Part shown: piece by piece, positions 36,508-48,836 of the stretch
How positions within the stretch are numbered: position 1 is the first letter of the stretch
How the letters are laid out: each line of letters begins with the position of its first letter
DNA from: Punica granatum
Lineage: Eukaryota > Streptophyta > Magnoliopsida > Myrtales > Lythraceae
Length of the DNA: 64,000 nt
NCBI RefSeq assembly: GCF_007655135.1
Contig: NC_045134.1
Span: 18,376,568-18,440,567 of the forward strand
Reading direction: 5' to 3'
Notes under the pieces: model-generated
Databases searched by the model: none
What the model saw: only the letters and a program-made list of their open reading frames with translations
What the model was told of the DNA's origin: nothing
Made by a program: the position numbers and the translations under genes

Positions 36508-36750
36508 AGCCTAACAAGGTACCGAAAGTGCAAGTTATTGACTTACAAGCCTCTAATCTCGTAACAAAGCCCCCGAACTCGTTTATCCGGTTAGAAAGAC
36601 TGAGTCAAACTCAAATCCTTAGGCGGTTAGTATCTTGACCTCATAAGTAACTTAGGTGGCTCACCAGCCAAATAAAACGATGTAGTGGCTATCCAATCCC
36701 AATTGGGTCCCAGGCTGCGTGAATTAATTGAATCCACGAAGTCGGTAGCA
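36508..36750 (+). repeat. LTR-retrotransposon-derived block, copy 1
   Basis: About 240 bp shared with 55738-55992 in the same orientation, including TAACAAAGCCC, GGTTAGAAAGAC, TGACTTAGGTGGCTC-like and CAATTGGGTCCCA phrases. The 'GTGGC...ACTCCAATC...TTGGGTCCC' part resembles the leader just inside some Gypsy LTRs, but no primer-binding site or LTR pair could be fixed. Confidence 0.6.
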
Positions 36751-37686
36751 GAGACCTAAAAACCACGTCGTGCGACATTCTGCTACTATAAGTTCAGGAT
36801 ATCTAAATTACTTCTACTCCTAAGGATAAAAGCTTGGCTGAGCTAAGAAATCTGTAGAGATTATGTCTATTAAATAAATTGTTGGTGTTAAATCCTACAG
36901 GATCTTCTGGTACTTATAGATTTTCCTCACACTTTGGCAGTTACAAACCTTCTCTTTGTTCCTTTGAGAATGTGGGCTCCTTGTTATCCTACTGCTTCCA
37001 ACTGTAATCTTATTCCCATGTAATAATATCCAAAACTTTGACCCAGTGCACCTCGGATAGTTTTTATCTTCTCGATCTGTAACTACCCAGTAGTCGCGAC
37101 TCAGAGACGACATCATCACTGCTCAGATTTTGAGGCAGTTGTGATTCGAATACGATGTCGTCACTATTCGGATTCTAGAAGCTAGGCAATCATAGAATCT
37201 GAGTCATGCAACGACAAGCATTGTTACGTCTAAATTCTACTCATTCACAGACTTAAAACCTAGATCTGCTTACAACTTCAAAAGCGAAGCCGTTCTTTTG
37301 GAGTTCCACCAATATTATGCCGATACCTCCAGACTTTGATAATTTATGGAAATGCCCCTGACACGTATAATGACTCAAACGGGCCACGTGGCAAGGCTTT
37401 GAAAATTATTTTATTATGGTAACTCCCATGTAACTAACTTTTAAGTATTTATTTAATTAAGTCAAAAAAAAACACAAACTAAGGGTGTAAAGTGATTATC
37501 ATGGCTTTTGCAGTGGTCATGAAACCTTTTTGGTAATCCATATATCTGTAATCCATAACCCTTATAAAGGCATGAAGCTCATTTAATTGTTTCTTGATTT
37601 TTCAAAATGCCTCTAATGATTTTAATATATTACTTTTAGTGCCATTAAAAAAAATCATTTGGAAAAAGAATGTCTCAGCTATCTTT

Positions 37687-37919
37687 TTGTATAGAATGTG
37701 CTGAATATGTTACGATCTGAAACTTTCGTTTAGTTGGATTACTGATGTGGGTGAGAAGAGGTAATCTCTTAAAAAGTATATATACATATTAGAGTTTGCT
37801 GGATTAGTTATATGTTTTGGGAAGTTTATGGAAAGCAGATTTTTTATGTGAATAGTGTATATGATAATGGATATTGAGGAGATATAGGGGAAACTCTGCT
37901 GACATTTCGGGTCATGACA
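37687..37919 (-). mobile_element. Truncated LTR of the TGTCACGACC family
   Basis: This 233-bp piece matches the last 200 bp of the LTR at 10370-13808 (TCTTTTTGTATAGAATG through to the terminal CGGGTCATGACA). Only the terminal end of the LTR is present; the rest is missing. Confidence 0.75.
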
Positions 37920-39890
37920 GATTCAGAGGTTTGTGGGCCTCAAATGGAGAAATGGATGTCACGGTTGAAATCGAGAGGTTGAGAACAAGGGGGTATGAAA
38001 TTCGTTTAAGGTTCAAGTCGGATCGACAAACAGTGGCGTAGCAGTGATTAGAAAACCAAGGTGATTTTCCGATGAAGGTGAATGGTTTTGGGGTAGGATG
38101 AGGAGGAGGAAGATGATAAGTGGTGATAAGTGATAATGGGTCGATGGTTGATGAGGAGAGAGAAGTTGAAAATGGATGATGAGTTGAAGAAGAATGTAGA
38201 GAGAAGTGAGAGGATTTGTGATAGAGAGAGTTGTCTTAAAAAAATTGGAAGAAGAAGAAGTGAATGGTTGGTTTGATTGTTTGAGAGAAGAGAGAAGTTG
38301 AAGAGTGGTTGTGTATGTATGCGTATGTATAGAAGTTGATGGAAGGTAATGGTGAAGTGTGTGGAAGAAGTTGAGATGGGATTTGTGTGGTGGAGGGTGA
38401 GGAAGAGTGGATGGTGAGGTGGAAGGGATAAGAGGGAATCTTCAGCGAGGCCGAATCAGGTCAAAGGGTTCGGGCTCCGACCATGCGCGAATCCTATCGT
38501 TTATGGGCAATCGAACGAGATATTATTGAAATTGGCAAGGAGAGGGATTTTGGAGCCCGAAATTGATAGCCTTCGAATATCCCGTTGAGCCGAGAGTCCC
38601 AAGTGCTCGAGAGATGTTTTGTGTCTGCTCGGATGATCTAACAATTGATCGATTCCCGACATGTCGTGACCTTGTTCTAGTCGTTTCTATATCTTTTGCT
38701 GTCGGGGTCAACTGGTTGACTTTTTGTTGACCTGGGCTTTACCCGAGATTGACCTGGGATCAATTGTTGAATTTGTGGCTCGGGACCTTGCTGAAAGTTC
38801 CTAGATGGTTAAGGAAGCGTTCAGGCTCGGGGGGGATGATCTCATGTCAGCACATCTCTCGAGGATGGAGTTGGGGCCTAAGATCGATTCGGGAGCTTAC
38901 CAACTCGAGAAGATGATTTTCTGGAATGTGCTTGGAAGGGATCCTCATTAGCTTGGCACCATGAGGGGTCTTCGAAGCCCAATATTAGATACTTTTTGGT
39001 TGCCTGGTAAGCAGGCGACCTAGAAGGACTGCTAGAAGGTGCTTGAGATTACTCGAGAGTTGCTTGGGAGGTGTAAATGATTTTCAAAGATCAATCAGAA
39101 GAGTCCTCCCTTGTCTTGGGGACCCCTAAGGCTGGCTGAGCCTGAATCTTGATACCCCCAATCGGCGGCTCGGGAGCCTCATTGGAATGACCCTTTTTCC
39201 GCCTCCGAAGTCACTCATGAAGTGTGGATGATTTCTGGAGATCGATTGAAAAAGTACTCCCTGGTCTTGGGAGCTCCTAGGACTGACTAAGCTTGATTCT
39301 GAATATTCACGAATGGTTTGACAAGTTGACGACTCGGGAGCCTTGTTAGAGGGGGCCATTTTCCTACTCGGGAGTCACTCGTGAGATGTGGATGATTTTC
39401 GAAGATCGACCGGAAAAATGCCCCTTGGTCCTGGGAACCCCTTGGACTGGCTGAGCATGATTTTGGATACTCACAATTGACTTGACGAACAGGCGGCTCG
39501 AGCAAATGATTTTCAGAGAGCGACCTATCGGGTTGTTCATCAATTTGTGGTCATGGCGTGTTTTTGAAGCCCAATATTGACTATTTTCAAGGAGCTCGGT
39601 GAGTCAGCTACCTGGGAACCCTTTTGAGTTGCACGTTGGGTCACTTGAGCCAGTGTTCGCTTAGCCGATCCCCCTGAAGGCTTCCAAGGACCTCCAGGCG
39701 AAATCCTGATACTTCTTGTATCATGGCTCTCTAGGCCATCCAGTTGACTCGATTGACCCGACTATGAATAGTGCTCTAGGACCTACGGGGACATTTTCTG
39801 ATAAAGTAGTAGGAGATCCTAGCCGAGACCTACTTGAGAGTTCTCGAGCACCGGTGGACCAAAATGGGGTGCTGACGAATTTAATATAAA
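37920..39890. other. G-rich, repeat-like region without a gene
   Basis: Purine-rich on the plus strand (37920-38450), then GC-richer sequence with many CTCGGG and CTCGAG phrases (38450-39860). It includes the degenerate tandem repeat at 39055-39515. Probably internal, non-coding retroelement sequence; no pol motifs were found. Confidence 0.4.
39055..39515. repeat. Degenerate tandem repeat, about 150-165 bp period, 3 units
   Basis: Units start near 39071, 39222 and 39386. Each has GTGGATGATTTTC, then a GATCGAC-like phrase, a CTTGGTCTTGGGA phrase, GACTGGCTGAGC and GGCGGCTCGGGAGCC. A fourth, partial unit may start near 39501. Confidence 0.65.
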
Positions 39891-40683
39891 AAATAAGTGA
39901 CAATTAAGTATACTAACAAATAATTATTTAATTAGATATTAACCTAAGTTCTACTATTTTAAGGGTAAAATTATTGTAATATATGAAATAATAATAATAA
40001 TACAAAAAATAAAGAAATAATTATTTGAAATAAGAATGTCATCAAATTTTGTATTTAAAGAATACACAATCAGTTTTGTATGAATATCTATATAAATGTA
40101 TGTTACACAATTATTAGATAAATATATAATGTATTTGAGACCATTAGTTGCAAAATATTTGTCGAACCATTGAAAATTAATATAATTTTATTAATTGATT
40201 ATCAAATGAAACTTTAAATTAATTTTGAGAATATTCTATTATGTTAAAAAATAAATATGTTTTTTTAATCAGAATAATTGTTATAAGAAAGGATATATAT
40301 ATATATATATATATAAATGTATGTATTAAAAATGAACATATATATAGAACACCAAATGATTATTAGCTGATACAAATAAAAATAAAATTTAAAGATAAAG
40401 ATTTTATAAAGAATATTTAAAAAATAAATTTATATTCTAATTACAAAACTTAATATATGTGACAAATTTATATTAACATTTAATTTTAAAATGTGATGCA
40501 TATTAATTGAAATAGAAATTATTAATATAATTTTATTAAAAATTTATTGAAGATTATTATTTGAATATTAAAATTTTGAAATTGAAAATTGCTATTATTT
40601 TGTAAATAATTACGATAAAATGATATAGAGAATAGAGATATATGAATACGAACCCATGCAACACACGAGAAAAAAAAAACTAG
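39891..40683 (+). mobile_element. Helitron-like AT-rich element, 3' end visible
   Basis: The right end has ACCCATGCAACACACGAG, an A-run, then CTAG at 40680-40683 followed by T, which resembles the Helitron 3' hairpin and CTRR end. The left end could not be fixed. The body is AT-rich with no coding. Confidence 0.45.
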
Positions 40684-41213
40684 TATAATTACAAACCATG
40701 CACAGCTAATTTATCCGCACTTAATGTGGTTTACATAATTACTGATGTTGATAATGTTGATCCATAATCACTCATGAACAAAGAAAATTGGTGGCATTAA
40801 AATAAAATATTATAACATCGTATCTACCTAAATCTAAATTTAAATACTATAAACTCTTTTTTTTAAGTATTGTGAGGGAGAGTAAAAATAAGTTGTTTCA
40901 CCTCATGCAAACCTTTTTTAATTTTCTGTTAACTTAATAATTTATTCTATTCTATTAAATTTATATTCATTAAAAAAATAAAATGATTATTAATCCGTAT
41001 ATTTTTTTTGTTTGATTAGGCATTTTATAATTTAAAAAATATATTACTTATTCATAAAAATGAAAACGAAATAGTCTATCCCATTGCTTTTTTCTTTTTT
41101 CGCATTTGAGTCCTCTCATGACCTTTCTCATTAAACATAAAACATGCAAAAATTAAAGAATACGTTGATTTCTTTGCCTCATGTGCTCTTTCCTTCCAGC
41201 TTTATATTTTTTT
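40684..41213. other. AT-rich intergenic
   Basis: No feature recognised. Confidence 0.35.
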
Positions 41214-41596
41214 GAGTAACAAACAATTTGTCACTCGAGAGATTGATGTTACATCAAATCAAACCTCAAAAAATTTCTTACCTCAAATTGGACCCTAACA
41301 AATTAAGTGTACATCAGATGACCGATTTCGCCTACCTGCCGTCCAATAGTGGACGGAAACATCTGATGTAGCATTATTACTTACTTTTTTTACATCAATT
41401 TTAACCTTGATCTATTAAATGTACATTATATTGCCCTTTCCATCAGAGGATTATGTTGAGTTTTTAACGGCAAACAAACATAAAGGGTAATATGATATAC
41501 ATTTAATAGGTCAATGTGAAAATTAATGTAAAAATTTTATTGAGTTCAGATTTAATGTAACATCGATCTCTTGAGAGGCAAATTGTTAGTTTACTC
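41214..41596. mobile_element. Inverted-repeat MITE, 383 bp
   Basis: Ends GAGTAACAAACAATTTGTCACTC... and the reverse complement of GAGTAAACTAACAATTTGCCTC..., with inverted repeats that extend for well over 100 bp (GATTGATGTTACAT / ATGTAACATCGATC). Flanks tattttttt and tatttttaa suggest a 9-bp duplication, though the T-runs make this uncertain. A Mutator-like origin is likely. Confidence 0.65.
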
Positions 41597-42166
41597 TATT
41601 TTTAAAAAACTTTTCTGACCAATCTTCTTCGACTAATTTGAGATTGTAACAAATATTTTTTACGTGCTGGTATAACTCTGTTGTTGCTATTTTCAGTCAT
41701 TTTTGCTCTTTATGTTGTTAATATAGGATATTAATTTTAAGTTAAATGCACTAAATATTTTACTGTAAATTGATACACAATTATACTAGCACCGCAACAT
41801 AAGAAATAAAGTAGTCTATACATGAACGGTTAACCTACTTACATAGCATTTGGTGACGAAATTGAGTTTGATTTAATTTGATTTAGTTTAATTTGAAGAG
41901 ATGAAAACCAAAAGTAGTTGAAAAAAGTATATAAGAGAATTTGAAGAAATAGATAAAAAAGTAATGATTGTATTGTTTAATTGAGAATAAAAAGTATTAG
42001 AATTAAAAAGAAAATATTACCAAACAATTTGTAAATAATTGAGAGAATTTAATATTAAAAAATTAATTTAAATAATAAATAAAAAAAGTATAAAAAAGAA
42101 TTTTAAAGTGTAACGGTGAGGTTGAATTGAGGCAAAAGTAAATCGGGTGCGGCGGGGGGGGGAAGT
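41597..42166. promoter_or_regulatory. AT-rich region upstream of the cis-prenyltransferase copy
   Basis: Very AT-rich until about 42110, then a sharp rise in GC just before the ATG at 42167, with a run of nine G (42150s). No certain promoter element was identified. Confidence 0.35.
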
Positions 42167-43351
42167 ATGTTGTGTTTTGGTAAGACGATTGCTCTGCCTG
42201 CCTCTCTGTGGGAGATCTGCAGGGTGGGCACAAGTCACTGCGGGGCTGCCGTCGGTTCTCCAGCGATGATGCTGTCCGGTCGCGGCCTTATCTCTGTGGC
42301 AAAGAAGCTTCTCGAGGTCAGCCGAAGTCCCTGCCCATCCACTACAACTCAATCAAACTCTCGACGGATACTGCTGCAACGAGCCTTCGCTGCTGCCACC
42401 AGTAGGGAGGTCTACGGCGGCGGGTCTGCCCTCACCGGCGACTCGGCGAAGGTGGAGCCGCTGCCTTCTGGCCTCCGGCATGACCTGATGCCGAGGCACG
42501 TGGCGGTAATCATGGATGGCAATTCCGGGTGGGCGCGCCGCCGGGGGTTGCCTGTATCGTCAGGCCATGAGGAGGGAATGCGGTCGTTGTGGGAGCTGAC
42601 TGTCCTCTGCGGCAAATGGGGGATCACAGTTCTTACAGCTTTTTTATTCTCTTATGAGAACTGGTCTAGACCCAAGGTGAGCTACCCTGCTTGTTCTCTC
42701 GCTTCTACCAACTTCAAAAACAATGATGCTTTGCTTCGCTCTGCTCGGGTTTTAGTTCGAGAATCGGGCTCAGGGTTGGTCAATCTGTTAGTATGTTTGA
42801 TTCGGATTGCTCGTGAGAGCCCGACGCTAGTAGTGATCGATATTTTGCATCCTATAACAAAAACCATAGGTTGAATCTGCTTAACTCTCTTGTTCGGGGC
42901 AGAAAAGGGGTGAAAATATCCATGATAGGAGACTCGTCGAAACTTCCCGAGTCATCCCAACAAGTAGTGGCTGAGGCGGAGCGGTCGACAAGAGAGGACT
43001 CCCGGCTCCACCTCGTTCTCGCAATTAACTACAGCGGGGAAATCCGACATAGCTCAGGCGTGCAAAAGCATTGCTCACAGAGTGAAAGATGGTGTCATCC
43101 ATTTGGAAGACATCGATGAGAGACTGATCGAGGAGGAACTGGCAACGAGCTGCGCTGATTTTCCCTGTCCAGATTTACAGACACGGACAAGTGGCGAGCT
43201 CCGACTCAGTAACTTCTTGCTGTGGCAGCTGGCCTATTCCGAGCTTTTCTTTGCCAAAGCCCTCTGGCCTGATTTTGGCAGAGCCGAATTTGCGGAGGCC
43301 TTATGTTCATTTCAGCAGAGGAAGAGACGGTTTGGTTCGAGGGATTCATGA
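42167..43351 (+). pseudogene. cis-Prenyltransferase (dehydrodolichyl diphosphate synthase-like), degenerate
   Basis: The family adds isoprene units to farnesyl diphosphate to make cis-polyprenyl diphosphates for dolichol and related lipids. The first frame (ATG 42167) has a Ser/Arg-rich leader that could be an organelle transit peptide, then HVAVIMDGNSGWARRRGLPV and LTAFLFSYENWSRPK. A GT follows at 42677. Homology resumes after an AG at 42902 with KGVKISMIGDSSKLPES in a different phase. About 25 residues normally linking SRPK to this block are missing, as if one exon were lost. A second break near 43040, after LAINYSG, needs a frame change to continue with [34 protein letters not shown] and ALWPDF, ending at TGA 43349-43351. 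In the active-site loop the usual Asn-Arg-Arg-Trp reads Asn-Ser-Gly-Trp. Three lesions argue for a pseudogene. A sequencing error could explain the frame change but not the missing exon. Confidence 0.8.
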
Positions 43352-44799
43352 TACCAACTATGGAGCAGCATCGTGTTAACCTCTCTACATTGCAAACGTT
43401 TGCGTTTATCTCGACCGTATCAGAAGACAATATTAAGTTTTAAAATGTTGAATTCGGGTTTGTATCAGCAATCAGATTGTTTGGTCCGTCTACTTTTATG
43501 CAAGTAATGAATTTAGTCGGTAGTGGAAGCCGGATCTTCTCAAGTACATGGCCTAACATGGCATTAAAAGGAAGTTGGACTTCTCCTTTTCCTGGCAAAT
43601 TTATGTCCTGTCTAATCGAAACTTGTCATGTAGGAGCCCCTTTTTCTATTATTTCTTTCTGCCATATCCTTAATAGCAGCTGGTTAGTTACAACTACAAC
43701 CGAAATGGAAACCAAGCTTTTCGTCGTTCAAAAATGTTGAATCTCGTCTCAATCATCACTTGTTAGGGCTATTCAGCGTAAGTTCTTTAGCTTGGACAGA
43801 GCATTTAGTACATGTTGCTATTCCTGAATCCAGGGGAGAGTACGTTCGATGGAAATTTTTGTAAAATGTATTATTGCATCTCGAAGGTTTAGAACCCCTT
43901 CTTACAGGCCAATGGAATCTTTATACTATAGTCAAAAACTCCTCTACGCAAACACGATAGGCTTATTAATTGATCATCTCAAGCTTTCTTAACACGAACA
44001 TGACAATGAGCATCAACTGTGTTGCACCCCTCCGACTCTCGTCCGGTTGCAGTTTGATAAGGCATGACCCCTATATGTGTAATTTTTCTGTCTATACATT
44101 GTCGGACGTGCATAGATAATGAATGTGATGGTCGGTGTAGAATTAATGCGCTAGTCCAGAAGTTGTTGTATGGTTCATATTAATGAATGTTGTAAAATTA
44201 TGACGCTCAATTATTATTTTAAAAATGTGAATAATTTTTAATATTATGAGAAAATATGGGTATAGTAATTCTACTTATAATTTATATGTTGAGGATACCG
44301 AAATGGAAACACATTTTATGAGTAGCATATAACCCGATACATGCATGCAAAATATATTTCCATGCATGCATGCACCTATTTATAAAGTTGACTTCATATT
44401 TACGTTACACTCCCCATGCAATGCATTGGTCAACACCTAGTTACATGTTAAATAAATATACATAACAGAAAAGGACCAACCAATGTCTCCATTTCTATAT
44501 GTTAAATTAGTTAAAATATTAAATAGGTTCCCCGTTCAAAGTAATTACTACTTCCAATTCTCCTCAATGCCTCGTTTAGGCAGTAAATCTGCGGAAAGAA
44601 AATAGCCATCACCATACATTACCCTGTCAGTGTTTAAAGCCAGAAAATTATGTGCTCCGATGCTCTACTTCTCTATCACATAATCCTATAAACTATATTC
44701 TTTCACGAATAAAATCTTCAATGCAGTGAAAGTATACTTTCTGGCTTGAAGTAATTATCATGGTTCGTGCACAGGTAAACCGAACTACCCGGCATCAAT
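43352..44799. other. Intergenic between two converging genes
   Basis: Convergent 3' regions of the cis-prenyltransferase copy and the DOHH gene. No further gene or repeat was recognised; an AT-rich part lies at 44190-44520. Confidence 0.4.
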
Positions 44800-47700
44800 T
44801 CACTGCACTTGCGGGGCTTGCATGTACAAGTACTGCAAAAGAAACAACATTCCAGACATCATTATTCCTTTTTCTTTCAGCTGGAAATACTTGAATTCTT
44901 GAACTTAATCAATATAAAACGATCCATACCTCGAAGGATTTCCCTGATCTTTCAAAGTCCAACATGCTTAAGGCAACCTCGCAACTCTGAGAGACAATAG
45001 GTTCTGGGTCCATTGCGAATTTCTCAAGAAGTGCTACGCTTTCCTCATCTGTGGAGTTTTTCAACCAAAGGTATTGAATAAATTGGTCCAGCATAAAAAT
45101 TAGATGATGACTGCTTTATCTAATGCAGATACAACAGAAGATTTTGCTCAAAAGAAGATCGATTGCACAAAATGGCATCACTCAATCACTGTTCCTCCCC
45201 AACAAAGGGGATATGAGGGGAACAGTCTGGAAAGAACTGGGTTATCCTTTGACAGAATAGCTCTTCTTGGTCATGTCATTATCCAGTTTCCCATTATTCG
45301 TTTCTTGATAAGTTCGGATGTACAGCAGTGTCTGATTGCAGTTCAAGGATATTGTCCAATAAAAGTAAGAAAAACTTGTCTTCATTTTTCGAAGTTAACA
45401 AAAGGGAAATGGGAATCAAACCACATTTCTCATCCGAAAGATAAATTTACAGAAAGCAAAAACAAAACTGGAGATCTTCCCCAAAACTAGGACCTGTCTG
45501 GCAATGTTTCGTTGCTAGAAGAAACAAGAACATATGGACATACGTGTGAGATCCAATTCATGATGCTCGAATCATGCAAACTGCAATCCCTCATTTTCCT
45601 CGTTATTTTTCCATTTGCTAAAGAGATGAAAATCCCAGAAACTTTCCAAAGTTTTCCAGTTACACAAACTAAGATGATTTCTGCAAACAATCAGAAGCTG
45701 TCTAGCCTAGCAGAAACTTTAGATTAAGTGCTTAGCATATATTTAACGGGAAAAAGGCGAGCATCATTTGCGACAATGAGACTCGAGCCTTCGGCACTGT
45801 CACAGTGATTTAATGAAATGCAATCCAACAGCCTCTAAAAACCTTCTGTCTGTTAAAACTATGTGCGACAATAATTATTTTGCTAATTTATCAATCTATA
45901 AGGGGAAACATCGGTTGGTGATTAACAACTTTCTCATCCCATGGCATGTCAGAAGAGATATAATTTCTTCCATTTTATTTATCAACCAAAAACTATTCAC
46001 AGCTTACAAGAGCCACGCGGGTTCTTTAAATCATATCAAGGGCAAGGAGCCTCTATAAATCACCAGAAGAAAAGTTGAAGAAACTGACCTGCAATTGACC
46101 CCAGCGCCTCAGCAGCTTCATGCCTAACCATTGGATGTTCATTCAAATTCTTGAGGATATCAGACAGAGCAGCTGAAGCGGCTTTGTTCTGTAGCTGCCC
46201 TAAGACATAAGCAACCTGAAAATTCCATGTTTATCTATAATGACCGATCCAAAACTTGCATGGCAACTAAAAATTCAGACTCTTTCTTTTCAAGATACTT
46301 CGAAGGAAAAAAAAGACAGTCAAAATGAATTTATTAAAAAAAAAAAAAGTAAAACCATCAGAATGCTCAGAGGAAAATGACAGTAATCTAATGACTTGAA
46401 ATCTAATTTATATTTACCATTTTCATCTTTATCGTACCAAACTTTAAAATTTAAAATATTTTCATATTGTAAATACCTGCTGTCCTGTTCATGACGCCAT
46501 CTAAATAAAACCTAATTTGACAACAATAAGACATTTGTTCTCATTTGGTTCCAGGAATACAATATATATCCGCCCAAACTAATGTGGACTTTTACATCAG
46601 AAAGGCTCGAACATTACAGACAAAATTACAGAAGCCCAAGAAAGAACTGGAACAAGCAGCTAGATAAAATCACTAGCAAAGCTGGACCTCCCACAAAACT
46701 ATCTGAAAAACACTAATGTTTGCAATACCAAGTTTTTCCTTTCCTTTTCTTTTTATTGGTTGACAATTCCAAAAGATTAACCATGAAAACATGCAACACA
46801 CCTCGTGACGGAGAAGAGCGCTTTGGCAACCCAAAGAATCAACTATAGCCATGATAGCATCATCACCCCCATGATTTCGAAGAGCAAATAGAGCCGCATA
46901 ACGTTCATACATTCCTTTTCCCTCATCCAGAAGAACTTCCCTTGAAGACATAAGAAATTAGTCAACAAACTGGCCAGTTTGAGAAAACAATTAGTTAGAT
47001 GGGAACTGCATATACCTGAGATGCTCTACCGAAGAACAAGATGCAGCTGGTGCTGCTGGGTCTACTGACATAAAGGGAGATTTCTGCACTTGAGACGACC
47101 CCTGCTCATGCTCAGAATCTTTTAACCGTTCAATTCGTTTGAGAGCCAGTTCACATGTTTCTCGGACCTCTTGAGCTGGGTCTCGCACCAAGCTATGTTC
47201 CAAGAGAGGTATGTTACTCTCAACACCAATTGCACCAAAAGCCTCCGCTGCCTGTTGTGCGAAGATGCATCAAACTTTATAAAAAAAAATTTAATACAAC
47301 AAGAAGAAAGGCAAATAAGTGATGTGGACTATGAGATTTGGCTCATTCAAAGGAAAGCCTTCTAGTTGACATGTGCATGAAACTTAATCCAAGCACAAAA
47401 AAACTGTCTCGTTACTAGAATGCTGGCATCTGCATATCACAAGGAAAGGCTGGCATCTGCATATAGAGAAGAAAAGGAGGAAAAATAGGATAGGATCACC
47501 TCATGGCGCACAATTGGATGCAAAGAGAGATCAGTTAAGACAGCTTCCAAAGCAGGGATAGCATCAACATCTTGCATTTGACCTAATGCAAATGCTGCCT
47601 CATGTGCCAACAAATTTGATGGGTCCCTTGTTGCTGGAGAAACAATTCAACACGTCAGGAACCAGGATTTTCATTCTCTAGGAAAAAAAAATCCATATAG

Positions 47701-48496
47701 ATAATTATTTTTTAAAAAAAATCACCATCATTCAAGTTATAGTGTTGACTTTAAAAACAGGATTCAATGACCTAGATACCCGAGTGAACTGGGAGAGTAC
47801 TTCCCAAAAAGAGAACAGGATCAGCGGTTTTTCCTTGATGGAGGAGTCATGGATACTGTAGAATGTATTACAAACATTTTACTCCATCAATACCTATTAT
47901 CTAAGCATGTATATTCATGTGCTGTCAGGGAAAAAAGGTTCATCTATAAACGTTGAATGGAGCACACCCTACCCACAAAAGCTCCATCTTCGCTAATCAC
48001 GGAAAAACAGTCTTTGCAACCTCAAGTTCAACATTGAAATATCCATCCTGTCCTAGTTGTAAGGACTCCAATTCAATCCCTCAGCAAGAGCAGTAAAATC
48101 CTATTCAACACAATCCCCTGTCACAAAATACCCTTTTTTTTTTCTCTATTCGAGTATCGAACTCGTTCGTCATAGTCAATACAGAGCATGTTTTGAGATA
48201 AAAATTAGCGTAACTTCAGCATGCCAAACTTCTCTAAAAGCATTCTCTAAAAGCAGGAACTTTTGTATGTACTTCAAGAACAGAGACCACCTAGAAGCTG
48301 AAAGAGAAAAAGAGATGGAATTGGACGTACCGAGGATAAGGGCATTGCGAGGGCCGGGGCCTTTGAGGTTGCGGAGAGAAAAGAGCGCTCTGAACCTCTC
48401 AGAGATGGTCTGCGTCCGGTCGAGTAAGCGGTCGCAGAGGAACTTCTCCATCTCAGGAGAGGCCATGAAGCCGCTGGTCTCCGCACAGTCCCCCAT
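44800..48496 (-). CDS. DOHH: Deoxyhypusine hydroxylase (HEAT-repeat, di-iron), 7 exons
   Basis: Completes hypusine synthesis on translation factor eIF5A by hydroxylating deoxyhypusine; cytosolic, with a His/Glu-bound di-iron centre. Exons in transcript order: 48331-48496, 47500-47633, 47016-47251, 46802-46940, 46089-46215, 44930-45048, 44800-44832. All junctions are GT-AG and the total is 954 nt, 317 residues plus stop, close to the usual plant length. The four His-Glu pairs are present: [46 protein letters not shown]. Other family marks: [73 protein letters not shown] and the C-terminus [10 protein letters not shown]. The start is the ATG at 48496; another in-frame Met (MASPEMEK) follows within 11 residues. 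A likely 5' UTR intron spans 48533-48638. No lesion was seen; this is a housekeeping gene. Confidence 0.95.
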
Positions 48497-48836
48497 TAAT
48501 TGATCGAAAAGCGAACAGCAGAGCTGCCTCAACTGATAAACCGAATCCGACGCAAGAACGATAGCAAACACAACTCCAAATCAATCCCAGAGCCGCAAAA
48601 TCTGCAAATCACATAACCCCAGAACGGAAATTTCTCACCTTTTCCCTGTTGAGCTGGGGAACGACAAACGGCGGGTCCACTGTGGCTGCAGAGGGTTGCT
48701 CGCCGATCAGAGACCGCCGAGAATGGAGAGAAAGAGTAAGCAGAAGCAGTAGAGGAGGTCGGGGAAGAAAAAGAACCCAACGTAGAAAAAGGTTGCGGCT
48801 GGGCTGCGCCCTTCAAATCGGGGTTTCATTTAAATA
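48497..48836 (-). promoter_or_regulatory. 5' UTR and proximal promoter of DOHH, with probable UTR intron
   Basis: A donor (AAAAG|GTGAGA at 48639/48638) and an acceptor (TTTATCAG at 48533) define a plausible intron of about 106 bp in the leader. Only about 200 bp separate this leader from the MITE at 48837, so the MITE may form part of the promoter. Confidence 0.5.

Larger units (their letters stand above)
35641..37686. other. Repeat-derived intergenic region
   Basis: No gene recognised. It contains a three-unit tandem repeat (36272-36362) and a block at 36508-36750 that recurs at 55738-55992 and looks like LTR-retrotransposon sequence. Confidence 0.4.

Noticed and set aside
42677..42902. A normal intron in the cis-prenyltransferase gene
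   Set aside because: The flanking frames do not match in phase and a conserved block of about 25 residues would be missing, so the interval cannot simply be spliced out to give a normal protein.
45104..45490. 128-codon plus-strand open frame
   Set aside because: It lies inside an intron of the DOHH gene on the opposite strand, with no motif and unremarkable composition.
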